Source of the DNA: Paracoccus sp. C2R09
Lineage (GTDB): Bacteria > Pseudomonadota > Alphaproteobacteria > Rhodobacterales > Rhodobacteraceae
DNA length: 64,000 bases
Reading direction: 5' to 3'
Assembly (NCBI RefSeq): GCF_018860625.1
Contig: NZ_JAHKQB010000029.1
Coordinates: forward strand, 124,001 to 188,000
Under the pieces are notes generated by a model. The model was not told the DNA's origin, made no database searches, and worked only from the letters and a program-made list of their open reading frames with translations. Within the stretch, counting starts at the first letter, position 1; the number at the start of each line of letters is the position of its first letter. Positions 17,567 to 26,261 of the stretch are shown in pieces. A program made the translations under genes and the position numbers.

Positions 17567-17785
17567 ATGGCCAAGGAAGAAATGCTCGAATTTCCCGGCG
17601 TCGTGAAGGAACTCCTGCCTAATGCGACATTCCGGGTCGAGCTTGAGAACGGCCATGAGATCATTGCGCATATGGCAGGAAAGATGCGGAAGAACCGCAT
17701 CCGTGTCCTGGCCGGCGACCGCGTTCAAGTCGAGATGAACACCTACGATCTGACCAAGGGCCGGATCAATTACCGCTTCAAGTAA
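17567..17785 (+). CDS. infA: Translation initiation factor IF-1
   Basis: A 72-residue S1-fold (OB) protein that binds the ribosomal A site during initiation. The length and sequence match the family: [20 protein letters not shown] at the start, then [20 protein letters not shown] and [23 protein letters not shown] 17567 gives the canonical length; GGAG overlaps the in-frame GTG at 17561, which would add two residues. It is followed 25 bases later by maf and heads a compact group ending with yacG. Confidence 0.97.
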   Translation: MAKEEMLEFPGVVKELLPNATFRVELENGHEIIAHMAGKMRKNRIRVLAGDRVQVEMNTYDLTKGRINYRFK

Positions 17786-17810
17786 GACTGCCGCCACCCG
17801 AGGTCCGCAG

Positions 17811-18413
17811 ATGCCCGGTATCGCCCAAAGACGGCTGATCCTCGGCTCGGCCAGCCCCCGCAGGCTGGAGCTGCTGTCCCAGATCGGTATCAGGCCGGCC
17901 GCGCTGCGTCCGGCCGATATCGACGAGACGCCGCTGCGGGACGAGAACGCTCGCGATTACGTCCGCCGCATGGCCCGCCAGAAGGCAGAAGCGCTGAGCC
18001 TTTCGGATAACGAGGTTCTGCTGACTGCGGATACCACCGTCAGCGTGGGCCGTCGCATCCTGGGCAAGCCCGAGGACCGCGACGAGGCCGCATCCTTCAT
18101 GCGCCTGATGTCCGGCCGCCGTCACCTGGTTCTGACGGCGCTGGCGGTGCGCGATGCGACCGGCATCCGCGAAAGGCTGGTGACCACCCGCGTCCGAATG
18201 CGTCCCATCGACGATGCGTCCCTGCAGCGATATCTCGATATCGGCGACTGGCAGGGCAAGGCCGGGGGTTATGCCATTCAGGGCGCCGCCGCGGCCTTCA
18301 TCCCGTGGATCGAGGGGTCGCATTCCGCCGTCGTCGGTCTGCCCCTGTCCGAAACCGCCAGCCTGCTTGCCTCGGCCGGGATCTTTCCCGCCCCTGAAGG
18401 AGAAAACCCATGA
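17811..18413 (+). CDS. maf: Maf family nucleoside triphosphate pyrophosphatase
   Basis: A 200-residue cytoplasmic house-cleaning enzyme that hydrolyses dTTP, UTP or modified nucleotides. The Maf signature LILGSASPRRLELLSQIGI is at residues 9-27, TADTTVSVGRRILGKP near residue 72 holds the catalytic aspartate, and WQGKAGGYAIQGAAAAFI near residue 147 is conserved. The WQGKAGGY form is closer to the dTTP/UTP-type (YhdE) branch. Its stop overlaps the RNase G start as ATGA. Confidence 0.92.
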   Translation: MPGIAQRRLILGSASPRRLELLSQIGIRPAALRPADIDETPLRDENARDYVRRMARQKAEALSLSDNEVLLTADTTVSVGRRILGKPEDRDEAASFMRLMSGRRHLVLTALAVRDATGIRERLVTTRVRMRPIDDASLQRYLDIGDWQGKAGGYAIQGAAAAFIPWIEGSHSAVVGLPLSETASLLASAGIFPAPEGENP

Positions 18414-19459
18414 AGGGACGCGAAATCGTCCTTGGCCGCATCTTCGGCCAGGAAGCCGCCGCGCTGATGCAGGACGGCCAGCTGGTCGATCTGATGATCG
18501 CGCCGGATGCCGTCACGGACCTTGCGCCGGGTGCCATCTGCCGTGCGACGGTCGGGCGCTTCATGAAGGGGCAGGGCGGCGTGTTCCTGCGCCTTCCGGG
18601 CGGTGCCAGCGGTTATCTGCGCGAACGCCGCGGCCTGACCGAGGGTGGCAGCATCCTCGTGCAGATCAGCGGTGTCGCCGATGAAGGCAAGGCCATCCCG
18701 GTGTCCAGCCGCCTGATCTTTCGCGGCGTGCTGGCGCTGGTGACGCCGGGCGCCTCGGGGATCAACGTATCGCGCCGCATCCGCGAGACCGCCCGCCGCG
18801 AGGAGCTGGAGAAGCTGGGCCGCGACGCCATGGGCGACCGCAGCCATGGGGCGATCCTGCGCAGTGCCGCCGAAGCCGCCGAGGACGAGGATATCGCGGC
18901 CGAAATCGCAACCTTGGCCGATCTGGCCGACCAGATCCTGCAGGATGACGATGGCGGCCCCGAACTGCTGCTGGACGCGCCGGCCCCGCACGAGATGGCC
19001 GCCCTGGAATGGACCGATCCCGAACCCGATTCGGTCGAAGAGGGCGATGACAGCTTCGAACGCTGCAACGTGCTGGAGGCCGTGGATGAATTGCTGTCGC
19101 CGCGTATCGCGCTGGCCGGCGGCGGGGATGCCTGGATCGAAACGACGCGCGCACTGACGGCCATCGACGTGAATACCGGGGCCGACACATCCCCTGCGGC
19201 GGGGCTGAAGGCGAATATCGCGCTGGCGCGCGATCTGCCGCGTCAACTCGCGCTGCGGGGCATCGGCGGCCAGATCGCGGTCGATTTCGCCCCCATGCCC
19301 AAGCGCGACCGCGCGACGCTGGACCAGGTCCTGCAATCGGTCTTCCGTCAGTCGGGTGCCGAAGCGACGCTGTTGGGCTGGACTGCGATGGGCCTGTTCG
19401 AGATGACGCGCAAGCGCGACCGCATCGCGCTGTCGCTGCTGGCTGCGGGGCGGGCCTGA
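18410..19459 (+). CDS. Short ribonuclease E/G family protein
   Basis: A 349-residue endoribonuclease homologue, much shorter than RNase G (about 490). Both catalytic aspartate segments are present: TAIDVNTGAD near residue 247 and IAVDFAPMPKRD near residue 287. An S1-like N-terminal part (GAICRATVGRFMKGQGGVFL) is retained. The protein stops right after GLFEMTRKRDRIALSLL, where RNase E and G continue into the CPxCxG zinc link, so that link is absent. An acidic insert (residues about 185-215) interrupts the catalytic region. It sits between maf (ATGA overlap) and yacG (TGATG overlap); the latter encodes a separate C4 zinc protein. Confidence 0.85.
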   Translation: MKGREIVLGRIFGQEAAALMQDGQLVDLMIAPDAVTDLAPGAICRATVGRFMKGQGGVFLRLPGGASGYLRERRGLTEGGSILVQISGVADEGKAIPVSSRLIFRGVLALVTPGASGINVSRRIRETARREELEKLGRDAMGDRSHGAILRSAAEAAEDEDIAAEIATLADLADQILQDDDGGPELLLDAPAPHEMAALEWTDPEPDSVEEGDDSFERCNVLEAVDELLSPRIALAGGGDAWIETTRALTAIDVNTGADTSPAAGLKANIALARDLPRQLALRGIGGQIAVDFAPMPKRDRATLDQVLQSVFRQSGAEATLLGWTAMGLFEMTRKRDRIALSLLAAGRA

Positions 19460-19620
19460 TGACCTGCCCGGTCTGCGGCAAGGACGGTGTCGAACGCTAT
19501 CGCCCGTTCTGCTCAAAGCGCTGCGCGGATGTCGACCTGGCCAAGTGGCTGCGGGGTCGTTACGTGATCCCGGGCGCCCCCTTGGACGATGTTTCCTCGG
19601 ACGAAGAAGAAGGGCGATAA
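19459..19620 (+). CDS. yacG: DNA gyrase inhibitor / zinc protein YacG
   Basis: A 53-residue zinc protein. The four zinc cysteines are in CPVCGK (C3, C6) and FCSKRCADVD (C18, C22), followed by LAKWLRGRYVIPG, the YacG signature, and an acidic tail. E. coli YacG binds the GyrB C-terminal region and inhibits gyrase. Its ATG shares a base with the stop of the RNase G-like gene (TGATG), so it is translationally coupled to it. Confidence 0.92.
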   Translation: MTCPVCGKDGVERYRPFCSKRCADVDLAKWLRGRYVIPGAPLDDVSSDEEEGR

Positions 19621-19703
19621 AAAGTTCAGATTGGGTCTGGACAGTCCTGCCAACCCCTTCTAAACACCGCGCTACGCCCGGCGACGCAGAGATCGTCACA
19701 GGG

Positions 19704-19779
19704 GCCCGGATAGCTCAGTTGGTAGAGCAGCGGATTGAAAATCCGCGTGTCGGTGGTTCGAATCCGCCTCCGGGCACCA
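19704..19779 (+). tRNA. tRNA-Phe (GAA)
   Basis: A 76-base cloverleaf: acceptor arms GCCCGGA and TCCGGGC, D-arm GCTCAGTTGGTAGAGC, anticodon loop TTGAAAA giving GAA for phenylalanine, and T-loop GGTTCGAATCC. The 3' CCA is encoded. A weak promoter-like pair, TGGACA (19639-19644) and CTAAAC (19661-19666), lies upstream. Confidence 0.98.
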
Positions 19780-19843
19780 TCTTTTCCCAGATGATGCCAA
19801 GACCGAAAACAGCCCGCTGTTTCACGCCTTTGCGGCCCGCCCC

Positions 19844-21064
19844 TTAGTGGGGAAGGCGCAAGGTGAATTCGGTCAGGCCCTGATCCGACGTGACCTCGAT
19901 CGCGCCGCCATGTGCCGCGACGACGGATGCCGCGACATGCAGCCCCAGCCCCAGCCCCTGGCCCCCTGCGGCCGGTCCCCGGTGGAAGGGGCGGAACAGG
20001 TTGCGGCGGATATCTTCCGGGATGTCACGGCCGCGATTGCGCACGGTGATGACGATGCCGGCCTTGTCCATCCTGCCCGACAGTTCGACCGGGGTGTTTT
20101 CCTGTCCGTGCGTTAAGGCGTTGGACAGCAGGTTCGAGATGGCCTGACCGATGCGCTGCGCGTCGCAGGCGACGGGCCCGTCCAGCGCCAGGTCCGACAG
20201 GATCTCGCGGTCGGGGCTGGCGATGCGCAATTCCTCGACGATCTGCAGGATGGTCTGGGCCAGGGGCGCGTTCTCGGATCGGGTCACCCGGATGCCGCCG
20301 CCCAGCCGGTCGGTGGCATGCAGCATCATGTTGTTGATCAGCTCGTTCATGCGATGGACCGAGGATTGCATCAGGGGCAGCAGGACCGCCGCATTCTCGG
20401 ATTGCGGTTCGCGGTTCAACTGCCGCAGGCCCGCATGAAAGGCCGCGACCGGGTTGCGCAGGTCATGGCCAAGGATGGCCACGAATTCCTCTTGCAGGCG
20501 GGCCAGTTCGCGTTCGTGCTGCAACGCGATCTTCTGCGCCTCGAGCTGCTCTTCTGTTTCCAGGTTGCGTCCGATCAGGTCGGCGAACATCTCCATCATG
20601 GCGATGGCACGCGGGTTCGACACGTCGCGCGGGCAGCTGTCCAGCGCACAGAGCGTGCCGAAGAAGGACCCGTCGCTGCGATGGATCGGGAACGAGGCAT
20701 AGCTGACGATGCCGAACCTCTCGACCACGGCATGTCCGCGATAGGCGGGGTCGCTGTCCGCGTCGTCGAACACCACCTTGCACGCGGCCTCGCGGACCTG
20801 CTGGCAGAAGGTGGACTGGATCTCGATCTCGTCGCCCGCGACCAGATCGAAGTCCAGTTCGTCCACCGTGCGGCAGGCGACCCACCGATCTTCCGTCACG
20901 CGGGCCACGGCGGCAAAGCGCATCTCGGTGGCCAGCATGACCGTTTCCAGGATGGTCCGGATCGTCTGGCTCTGGCTGAGGGTTTCGATATCCGATTGAA
21001 AATCGTGCTGCCCCGACGCGAAGGCTGCGCGGTCCTGCAACCGGGGGGGCGTGTCGCCTTGCAT
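19844..21064 (-). CDS. GAF-domain sensor histidine kinase
   Basis: A 406-residue soluble kinase. A GAF domain spans about residues 30-165 (FVAC-like pocket EDRWVACRTVDELDFDL; SYASFPIHRSDGSFFGTLCA). After a short coiled coil comes a HisKA domain with H200 in ILGHDLRNPV, and a HATPase domain with SNLLSNALTHGQ and GQGLGLGLHVA. No membrane segment is present. ATG 21064 is preferred because AGGAG lies 6 bases before it; ATG 21070 touches that site. No response regulator is adjacent. It is divergent from the TAXI-TRAP operon, 180 bases away, which could be a target. Confidence 0.9.
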   Translation of the reverse strand: MQGDTPPRLQDRAAFASGQHDFQSDIETLSQSQTIRTILETVMLATEMRFAAVARVTEDRWVACRTVDELDFDLVAGDEIEIQSTFCQQVREAACKVVFDDADSDPAYRGHAVVERFGIVSYASFPIHRSDGSFFGTLCALDSCPRDVSNPRAIAMMEMFADLIGRNLETEEQLEAQKIALQHERELARLQEEFVAILGHDLRNPVAAFHAGLRQLNREPQSENAAVLLPLMQSSVHRMNELINNMMLHATDRLGGGIRVTRSENAPLAQTILQIVEELRIASPDREILSDLALDGPVACDAQRIGQAISNLLSNALTHGQENTPVELSGRMDKAGIVITVRNRGRDIPEDIRRNLFRPFHRGPAAGGQGLGLGLHVAASVVAAHGGAIEVTSDQGLTEFTLRLPH

Positions 21065-21244
21065 CGTCATCTCCTGTGGGTATCGCGTTGGTCCCTGCAT
21101 AGGGATGTTGCCCCCTGCACGAAAGCAAAACAACGCCTGCGGCGAGGATTGTGACCGTTCCCGAAGGGGTTGAAGCGAATGGACCCGGCTGCGGTCATCG
21201 ACTAACAAGATGGACGGAACCGAATGGGAGCGAAGGGGGAAACG

Positions 21245-22186
21245 ATGCGTCGATGGAAACATGCCATGCTGGCGGGGGCGGTGCTGGTCACGGCGGGCGC
21301 GGCACATGCGGAAACGCGGCTGACCTACAAGTCGGCCAAGACGGGCACGTCCTATTACCAGATGGCAGTCGAACTGGCCGAGGGCGTGCGCGGCGCGACC
21401 GAGGGCGAACTGGCCGTCACGGTCGAGGAGAGCCAGGGCTCGGTCCAGAACGTGATGGAGGTCCGCGCGCGGGGCGGCGATTACGTCTTCACGGCACCGC
21501 CGTCGCTGGTATCCGCCGCGCAGGCCGGGTCCGGCCCGTTCGAGGGCAAGGGCAACCCGCGCTTCGACGAGATCCGCGCGCTGTTCCCGATCCCCTCGCT
21601 GACCATGCATTTCGTCGTGGGCGGGTCCGAGGGGCCGACCGACCTGTCGGCCCTGGAAGGTCAGCGCATCCTGCTGGGCAAGGGCAGCTTCGGCGCAAGC
21701 GAGGGGCAGAAATACCTCGACCTGTTCGGGCTGACCGACAAGGTGACCATCGCGGATGCCGAATTGTCGAACGCGGGCGACGCGCTGACGAATGGCCAGA
21801 TCGACGGCTTCGTGACGGCGGGCAGCTTCCCTGCGCCCAACGTGATCGAGGCCGCCGCGGGCGAAGGCGTGCGCATCCTGTCCATGACCGACGAGCAGGT
21901 CGCGCAGACGGGCCAGGCCCGCGTCGTGATCCCGGCCGATGTCTATCCGGGGCAGGCGGGCGACATCGTGACGACGGGCCTGCCGGTGGTGGCCTTCGCC
22001 TCGACCGAGATGGATGACGAGACCGCCTATCAGCTGACCCGCGCCTTCTGGACGCAGCGCGACGCGATGGCGGAAACCGCACCCTGGTGGAGCGGCGTCG
22101 GCACGGATCAGGTGGCCGAACTGGGCGCGCTGCATCCGGGCGCGGCCCGCTACTATGAAGAAGCCGGAGTGGCAGTCGGGGAATGA
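21245..22186 (+). CDS. TAXI family TRAP transporter solute receptor
   Basis: A 313-residue periplasmic binding protein with a signal peptide cut after AHA (about residue 22). The mature start, ETRLTYKSAKTGTSYYQMAVELAEGV, and YVFTAPPSLVSAAQAG are typical of the TAXI branch of TRAP receptors. It should deliver an organic acid or similar solute to the membrane permease encoded next. The ligand cannot be predicted from the sequence. ATG 21245 follows AGGGGGAAACG. Its stop overlaps the permease start as ATGA. Confidence 0.88.
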   Translation: MRRWKHAMLAGAVLVTAGAAHAETRLTYKSAKTGTSYYQMAVELAEGVRGATEGELAVTVEESQGSVQNVMEVRARGGDYVFTAPPSLVSAAQAGSGPFEGKGNPRFDEIRALFPIPSLTMHFVVGGSEGPTDLSALEGQRILLGKGSFGASEGQKYLDLFGLTDKVTIADAELSNAGDALTNGQIDGFVTAGSFPAPNVIEAAAGEGVRILSMTDEQVAQTGQARVVIPADVYPGQAGDIVTTGLPVVAFASTEMDDETAYQLTRAFWTQRDAMAETAPWWSGVGTDQVAELGALHPGAARYYEEAGVAVGE

Positions 22187-23976
22187 CCGAACGGGCCGTT
22201 TCGACCATGTGGCGGGCAGCGATGCTGTCCGCCGCGTTCATTCTGACAGCCTTTCATCTGGGGCTGATCTTTTCCGGGCTGGTGCCGAACCTTGTCGCGC
22301 GCCCGCTGCATCTTGCGCTGATCCTGCCCTGGATCTTCATCTTCACCGAGGATCGCCCACGCGGCATCCTGGGCTGGGGCGGCGTCGTGCTGGCACTGCT
22401 GGGCATTGCCGGTTCGGTCTGGATCGCGCTGAATGCGGGGCCGTTGGCCGATCAGTACGGCTTTGTCGAGACCGGCTTCCAATATGCCGTGGGCGGCGTC
22501 CTGCTGCTGGCCGTGCTGGAGGCCGCGCGCCGTGCCATCGGCTGGCCCTTGCCGCTGATCGCGGCGCTGGCGCTGGCCTATGCCGCCTTCGGCCAGCATG
22601 TGCCGGGCGAGTTCGGCCATGCACCGTTGCCCGCCGCCAGCCTGATGGGCACGCTGACCCTGGCCGAGGGCGGGATCTTCGGATCGCTGACCGGCGTGTC
22701 CGTGGGGGTCGTGGCGATCTTCGTGATCTTCGGGGCGGTCCTGAACGCGGGCGAGGCCGGGCAGGGCTTCATGAACCTTGCCGCCGCCGTCGCGGGCCGC
22801 CTGCGCGGCGGGGCGGGCAAGGTCTCGGTCATCGCATCGGCGCTGTTCGGGTCCATATCGGGGTCGGCATCGGCCAATGTCGCATCGACCGGCGCGATCA
22901 CGATCCCGGCGATGATCCGGCTTGGCTATCCCCGCCGCATCGCGGGCGCGGTCGAGGCCGTCGCATCCTCGGGCGGGCAGATCATGCCGCCGCTGATGGG
23001 TGCGGGCGCCTTTGTCATGGTCGAGCTGACGGGCACCCCCTATACCCAGATCATCGGCGCGGCGATCCTGCCCGCGATCCTCTATTTCGTGGTGGTCTGG
23101 GTCGGGATCGACGCCTATGCCCGCCGCTTCGGACTGGGCGCGCTGCCCGCCGACCAGCGCCCCGGCGGGGCCGAGGTCGCAGTCACCTCGGCCTTTTTCG
23201 CGGTGCCCTTCGCGGTGCTTCTGGGGGGCATGTTCGGGCTGGGCTTCACCCCGCAATATTCCGCGGCACTGGCTATCATCGCGGGTGCGGTCCTGCTGAT
23301 CGCGGGGGCCGACATGCGCATCGACCTGCGCCGCGCGGCGTCGCGCTTCGAAGCCGCGCTGATCGCATCGGCCCGGCAGGTGGCGCTGATCGCCTCGATC
23401 ATCCTCTGCGCCTCGATCATCGTGGGGGTGCTGGCGATCACCGGCCTCGGGGTCAAGGTGACGTCATTGATCCTGTCCACGTCGAACGGGACGATCTGGC
23501 CGTCGCTGCTGCTGACCGCGCTGGCCTGCCTGGTGCTGGGGATGGAGGTGCCGACCACGGCGGCCTATGTCATCTGCATCTCGGTCGCGGGGCCGGCGCT
23601 GACGCAGCTGGGACTGGCGCCGCTGCAGGCGCATCTGTTCGTCTTCTGGTTCGCGCTGCTGTCCACCATCACGCCGCCGGTCTGCGGCGCGGTCTTCATC
23701 GCGGCCGGCATGGCGCGCGAGAACTGGCTGCGCGTGGCGATCACGGCCATGGCGCTTGGGGTGGGGTTGTATCTCATCCCGCTCGGGATGGTGGCGCATC
23801 CGTCGCTGATCCGGCTGGCGTCGGAGCCCCTGGCCGCGCTGCTGGCGGCGGTGATCGTGGGCGGGGGCTGCGTGATCATCTCCTATGCGCTGATCGGTGC
23901 GCAGAGGGTGCTGCCCACGGTGATCGGGATCGCCGCGGGACTGGCGCTGATCTTCGGCTTCGCAGCCAGCTATTGA
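22183..23976 (+). CDS. TRAP transporter fused permease (DctQM type)
   Basis: A 597-residue inner-membrane protein that joins the small (DctQ-like, about residues 1-165) and large (DctM-like, the rest) permease parts, the usual form of TAXI-type TRAP systems. Conserved large-subunit motifs are LFGSISGSASANVASTGAIT near residue 222, GGQIMPPLMGAGAF near residue 265 and GMEVPTTAAYVI near residue 452. It has about 16 membrane segments and imports solute using an ion gradient. It ends just before a strong terminator. Confidence 0.92.
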   Translation: MTERAVSTMWRAAMLSAAFILTAFHLGLIFSGLVPNLVARPLHLALILPWIFIFTEDRPRGILGWGGVVLALLGIAGSVWIALNAGPLADQYGFVETGFQYAVGGVLLLAVLEAARRAIGWPLPLIAALALAYAAFGQHVPGEFGHAPLPAASLMGTLTLAEGGIFGSLTGVSVGVVAIFVIFGAVLNAGEAGQGFMNLAAAVAGRLRGGAGKVSVIASALFGSISGSASANVASTGAITIPAMIRLGYPRRIAGAVEAVASSGGQIMPPLMGAGAFVMVELTGTPYTQIIGAAILPAILYFVVVWVGIDAYARRFGLGALPADQRPGGAEVAVTSAFFAVPFAVLLGGMFGLGFTPQYSAALAIIAGAVLLIAGADMRIDLRRAASRFEAALIASARQVALIASIILCASIIVGVLAITGLGVKVTSLILSTSNGTIWPSLLLTALACLVLGMEVPTTAAYVICISVAGPALTQLGLAPLQAHLFVFWFALLSTITPPVCGAVFIAAGMARENWLRVAITAMALGVGLYLIPLGMVAHPSLIRLASEPLAALLAAVIVGGGCVIISYALIGAQRVLPTVIGIAAGLALIFGFAASY

Positions 23977-23981
23977 AACGG

Positions 23982-24009
23982 GAAAGGGGCGCGGTGATGC
24001 GCCCCTTTC
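23982..24009. terminator. Bidirectional rho-independent terminator
   Basis: An 11-base-pair stem, GAAAGGGGCGC and GCGCCCCTTTC, with a 6-base loop GGTGAT. It lies 5 bases after the TRAP permease stop and 2 bases after the stop of the convergent small-peptide gene, and serves both transcripts. Confidence 0.82.
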
Positions 24010-24011
24010 GT

Positions 24012-24182
24012 TCAGTTCGGAAGGGCGGCGCAATGCGCCCCGCCCGATGCCTGCCCCGAGCCGAAGGCCAGGATCGGTGGTGCCCGGAACGGGTTCGGCG
24101 GCTCGGACGTGGCCAAGTCGAAACCCAGAAGCCCCAGCACCAGGATCGCCGTCAGCGACGCGGTCAGCCTGCGCGTTCTCAT
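24012..24182 (-). CDS. Small exported peptide of the sulfur module
   Basis: A 56-residue protein beginning MRTRRLTASLTAILVLGLLG, a basic N-terminus and hydrophobic segment that look like a signal peptide or anchor. The remainder is short and contains one cysteine near the C-terminus (GAHCAALPN). No family is recognised. The ATG overlaps the TGA of the YeeE-like gene (ATGA), and the gene is the last before a shared terminator, which argues that it is translated. A helper role in sulfur transport or transfer is inferred only from position. Confidence 0.6.
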   Translation of the reverse strand: MRTRRLTASLTAILVLGLLGFDLATSEPPNPFRAPPILAFGSGQASGGAHCAALPN

Positions 24183-25312
24183 GATTTCGCCTCCAATCCC
24201 AGCACGGGGCGCAGGCGGATGCCGATGAAGGCACCTGCGAATGCGGCGGCGAACCAGACCCAGCCATGCAGGCTGCCAGTCGAGATCCCCGAGAAGAACG
24301 CCCCCACGTTGCACCCGAATGCCAGGCGAGAGCTGTAGCCCAGCAGGAAGCCCGCCACGATGGTCGCGATCCATGCCCGCGGGGGATAGGAGGGCAGTTT
24401 CTGCGACAGCCCGTTCCGCCAGGCGGCCACGAGGAACGCACCCCCGATGATCCCCAGATTGGTCAGCGAGGTCACGTCGGTCAGCAGCGATTGTCCGACC
24501 CGCGCGATATTCGCCTCGGTCCCCCAGAAGGCCGATTGGGTCAGGTCCATCCCGGTCGCCGCCGCGCCCTTGGCGACCCACAGGCCCAGCCCGTAGACCA
24601 CGCCCCACGGTTGCCCGGCGACCAGCAGGTTCAGGATCGCCAGACCGGCAAGCAGCGGTGCCGCGATCCACAGCCGGCGCGGGACGCGGCGCAGTTCGGG
24701 GGGCGCGCGCCACAGCAGCACCGCCGCGACCGCGGCCAATGCGATCAGCGTCCCGATCAGGCCGGACGTCCCCGAGAATGCCACCGTCGGCATCGAGCCG
24801 AGCGACGTCCACCAGATCAGGTGATAGGCCCCGGCAAAGCTGCCGATGGCGAAGAAGGGCAGCGCCATCAGGCTGATCGGATTGCCGCTGCCGGAATTGA
24901 CCAGCGTGCCCGAACCGCAGCCCATCACCACCTGCATGGCCGCGCCGAAGACGAAGGCGCCGCCGATCATGGCAAAACCTACCGGGGCATGGGCGCCGAC
25001 CATTTCGGCCCCGTGGGTGGCCAGCAGCGGGAACGCCGCCATCGCGACGATGGCGATGGCGATCAGCTGCGCGATGGTGCCGCCCGGATCACGCTTGGTG
25101 ATCGTCGCGCGCCACGGACCCGCAAAGCCGAAGCGAAACCCTTCCAGCGTGATGCCGAAGCCCAGGCCGATCATCAGCAGCAGGCCATAGCGCGCTCCGA
25201 CCATCACCGCGACCACGCCGCAGAGGATCAGCGCAGCCAGGATCAGCCCGCCGCGCCGCGTGATGTTGCCCGCCCGCGATGGGGCGGGGATCGTCATGTC
25301 GGTCGCGGCCAT
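24179..25312 (-). CDS. YeeE/YedE family sulfur transporter
   Basis: A 377-residue inner-membrane protein with about ten hydrophobic segments. The two halves carry the conserved cysteine loops of the YeeE/YedE (TsuA) family: MGCGSGTLVNSGSGNP near residue 132 and FGCNVGAFFSGISTGSLHGW near residue 335. YeeE proteins carry thiosulfate by relaying it along cysteines. It lies one base after the rhodanese gene, supporting a role in thiosulfate or sulfane-sulfur uptake. ATG 25312 follows the upstream stop directly. Confidence 0.87.
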   Translation of the reverse strand: MAATDMTIPAPSRAGNITRRGGLILAALILCGVVAVMVGARYGLLLMIGLGFGITLEGFRFGFAGPWRATITKRDPGGTIAQLIAIAIVAMAAFPLLATHGAEMVGAHAPVGFAMIGGAFVFGAAMQVVMGCGSGTLVNSGSGNPISLMALPFFAIGSFAGAYHLIWWTSLGSMPTVAFSGTSGLIGTLIALAAVAAVLLWRAPPELRRVPRRLWIAAPLLAGLAILNLLVAGQPWGVVYGLGLWVAKGAAATGMDLTQSAFWGTEANIARVGQSLLTDVTSLTNLGIIGGAFLVAAWRNGLSQKLPSYPPRAWIATIVAGFLLGYSSRLAFGCNVGAFFSGISTGSLHGWVWFAAAFAGAFIGIRLRPVLGLEAKS

Positions 25313-25313
25313 G

Positions 25314-26261
25314 TCAGAAGACGTTCTTGATCTGGGTCCACAGATGCTGGATGCGGCCCGGCGCGTTCGCCATCTCGCGGCCCGCATTCGACCAGCCCAC
25401 CATGGATTCGGGATAAAGCTTCACGTTCTCGATCCCCGCCAGTTCGGACATGGCGAACCAGTTGGTCGCCGCCCAGTGGCCGGTATTGCAGAACGAGATG
25501 AGGTTCTCGGAGCCGGTCAGGCCGTTTTCCTCGGCCAGTCGGCGGGCGGCTTCGGCATCGACGATCACCGGCTTGTCCGAGAACCAGCTGGAATGCACGA
25601 AATAGCGCGACTGGGGCAGGGTGCCCGGACGGGCCGCAGCGGGATGGGCCTGTTCCCCCTTCCAGAAGCTCTCGGGGCGGGCATCGACCAGCTGTGTGTC
25701 GGTTTCGCCGTCGATCGCGGCCTGCACGTCATCCACGCTGGCGGTCCAGGTGTCGTCCCAGGTCACGGTGATGTCCGAGGGCTGCGGCGTCACGGCAGCA
25801 GCGTCCAGCGGCAGGCCCGCATCGGTCCATGCGTTCACCCCGCCGTTCAGGATCGCCAGATCGGTGATGCCCGCGGATTTCATCGTCCAGTAGACACGCG
25901 CCGCCGCCCCGAAATCGGTCACGTCGCTGCCCTGATAGGTGATGACCAGCGGACGATCCTCGGTCAGGCCAAGTTCGCGCAGCGTTTGGGTCAGCTGTTC
26001 TTCGGAAGGCAGCTGGCCGGGGTTGTCCTCGGGGCCGCGGAACAGGGCATAGGGGGCGTTGACCGCGCCCTCGACATGGCCCTCAGCATAGCTTCCGCTG
26101 CCATCGGCGGCGCGGATGTCCAGCACCGCCACGTCGTCGGTCTTCAGAAGGGCCGCCAGTTCGTCGGGCGATACCAGCGGGCTGTCGATGGACTGGGCAA
26201 AGCCTGCGGGGGCTGAAAGAAGCGCCGCGGCCAGCGCGGCGGATGCGATGGGCTTGGTCAT
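25314..26261 (-). CDS. Periplasmic two-domain rhodanese (thiosulfate sulfurtransferase)
   Basis: A 315-residue sulfurtransferase with a signal peptide (about residues 1-22, GFA-QS). Two rhodanese domains follow: residues 28-155 and 168-300. Only the second has an active-site cysteine, C258 in SFCNTGHWAATNWF; the first has TYQGSDV at that place and is probably structural. It transfers sulfane sulfur from thiosulfate to an acceptor in the periplasm. It heads an operon with the YeeE-like transporter and a small exported peptide. A perfect -10 box lies about 265 bases upstream. Confidence 0.9.
   Translation of the reverse strand: MTKPIASAALAAALLSAPAGFAQSIDSPLVSPDELAALLKTDDVAVLDIRAADGSGSYAEGHVEGAVNAPYALFRGPEDNPGQLPSEEQLTQTLRELGLTEDRPLVITYQGSDVTDFGAAARVYWTMKSAGITDLAILNGGVNAWTDAGLPLDAAAVTPQPSDITVTWDDTWTASVDDVQAAIDGETDTQLVDARPESFWKGEQAHPAAARPGTLPQSRYFVHSSWFSDKPVIVDAEAARRLAEENGLTGSENLISFCNTGHWAATNWFAMSELAGIENVKLYPESMVGWSNAGREMANAPGRIQHLWTQIKNVF

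Noticed and set aside
19704-19779. tRNA-Phe 3' end as an attachment site for an integrated element
   Set aside because: No direct repeat of the tRNA end and no integrase gene follow; the downstream genes look like normal chromosome.
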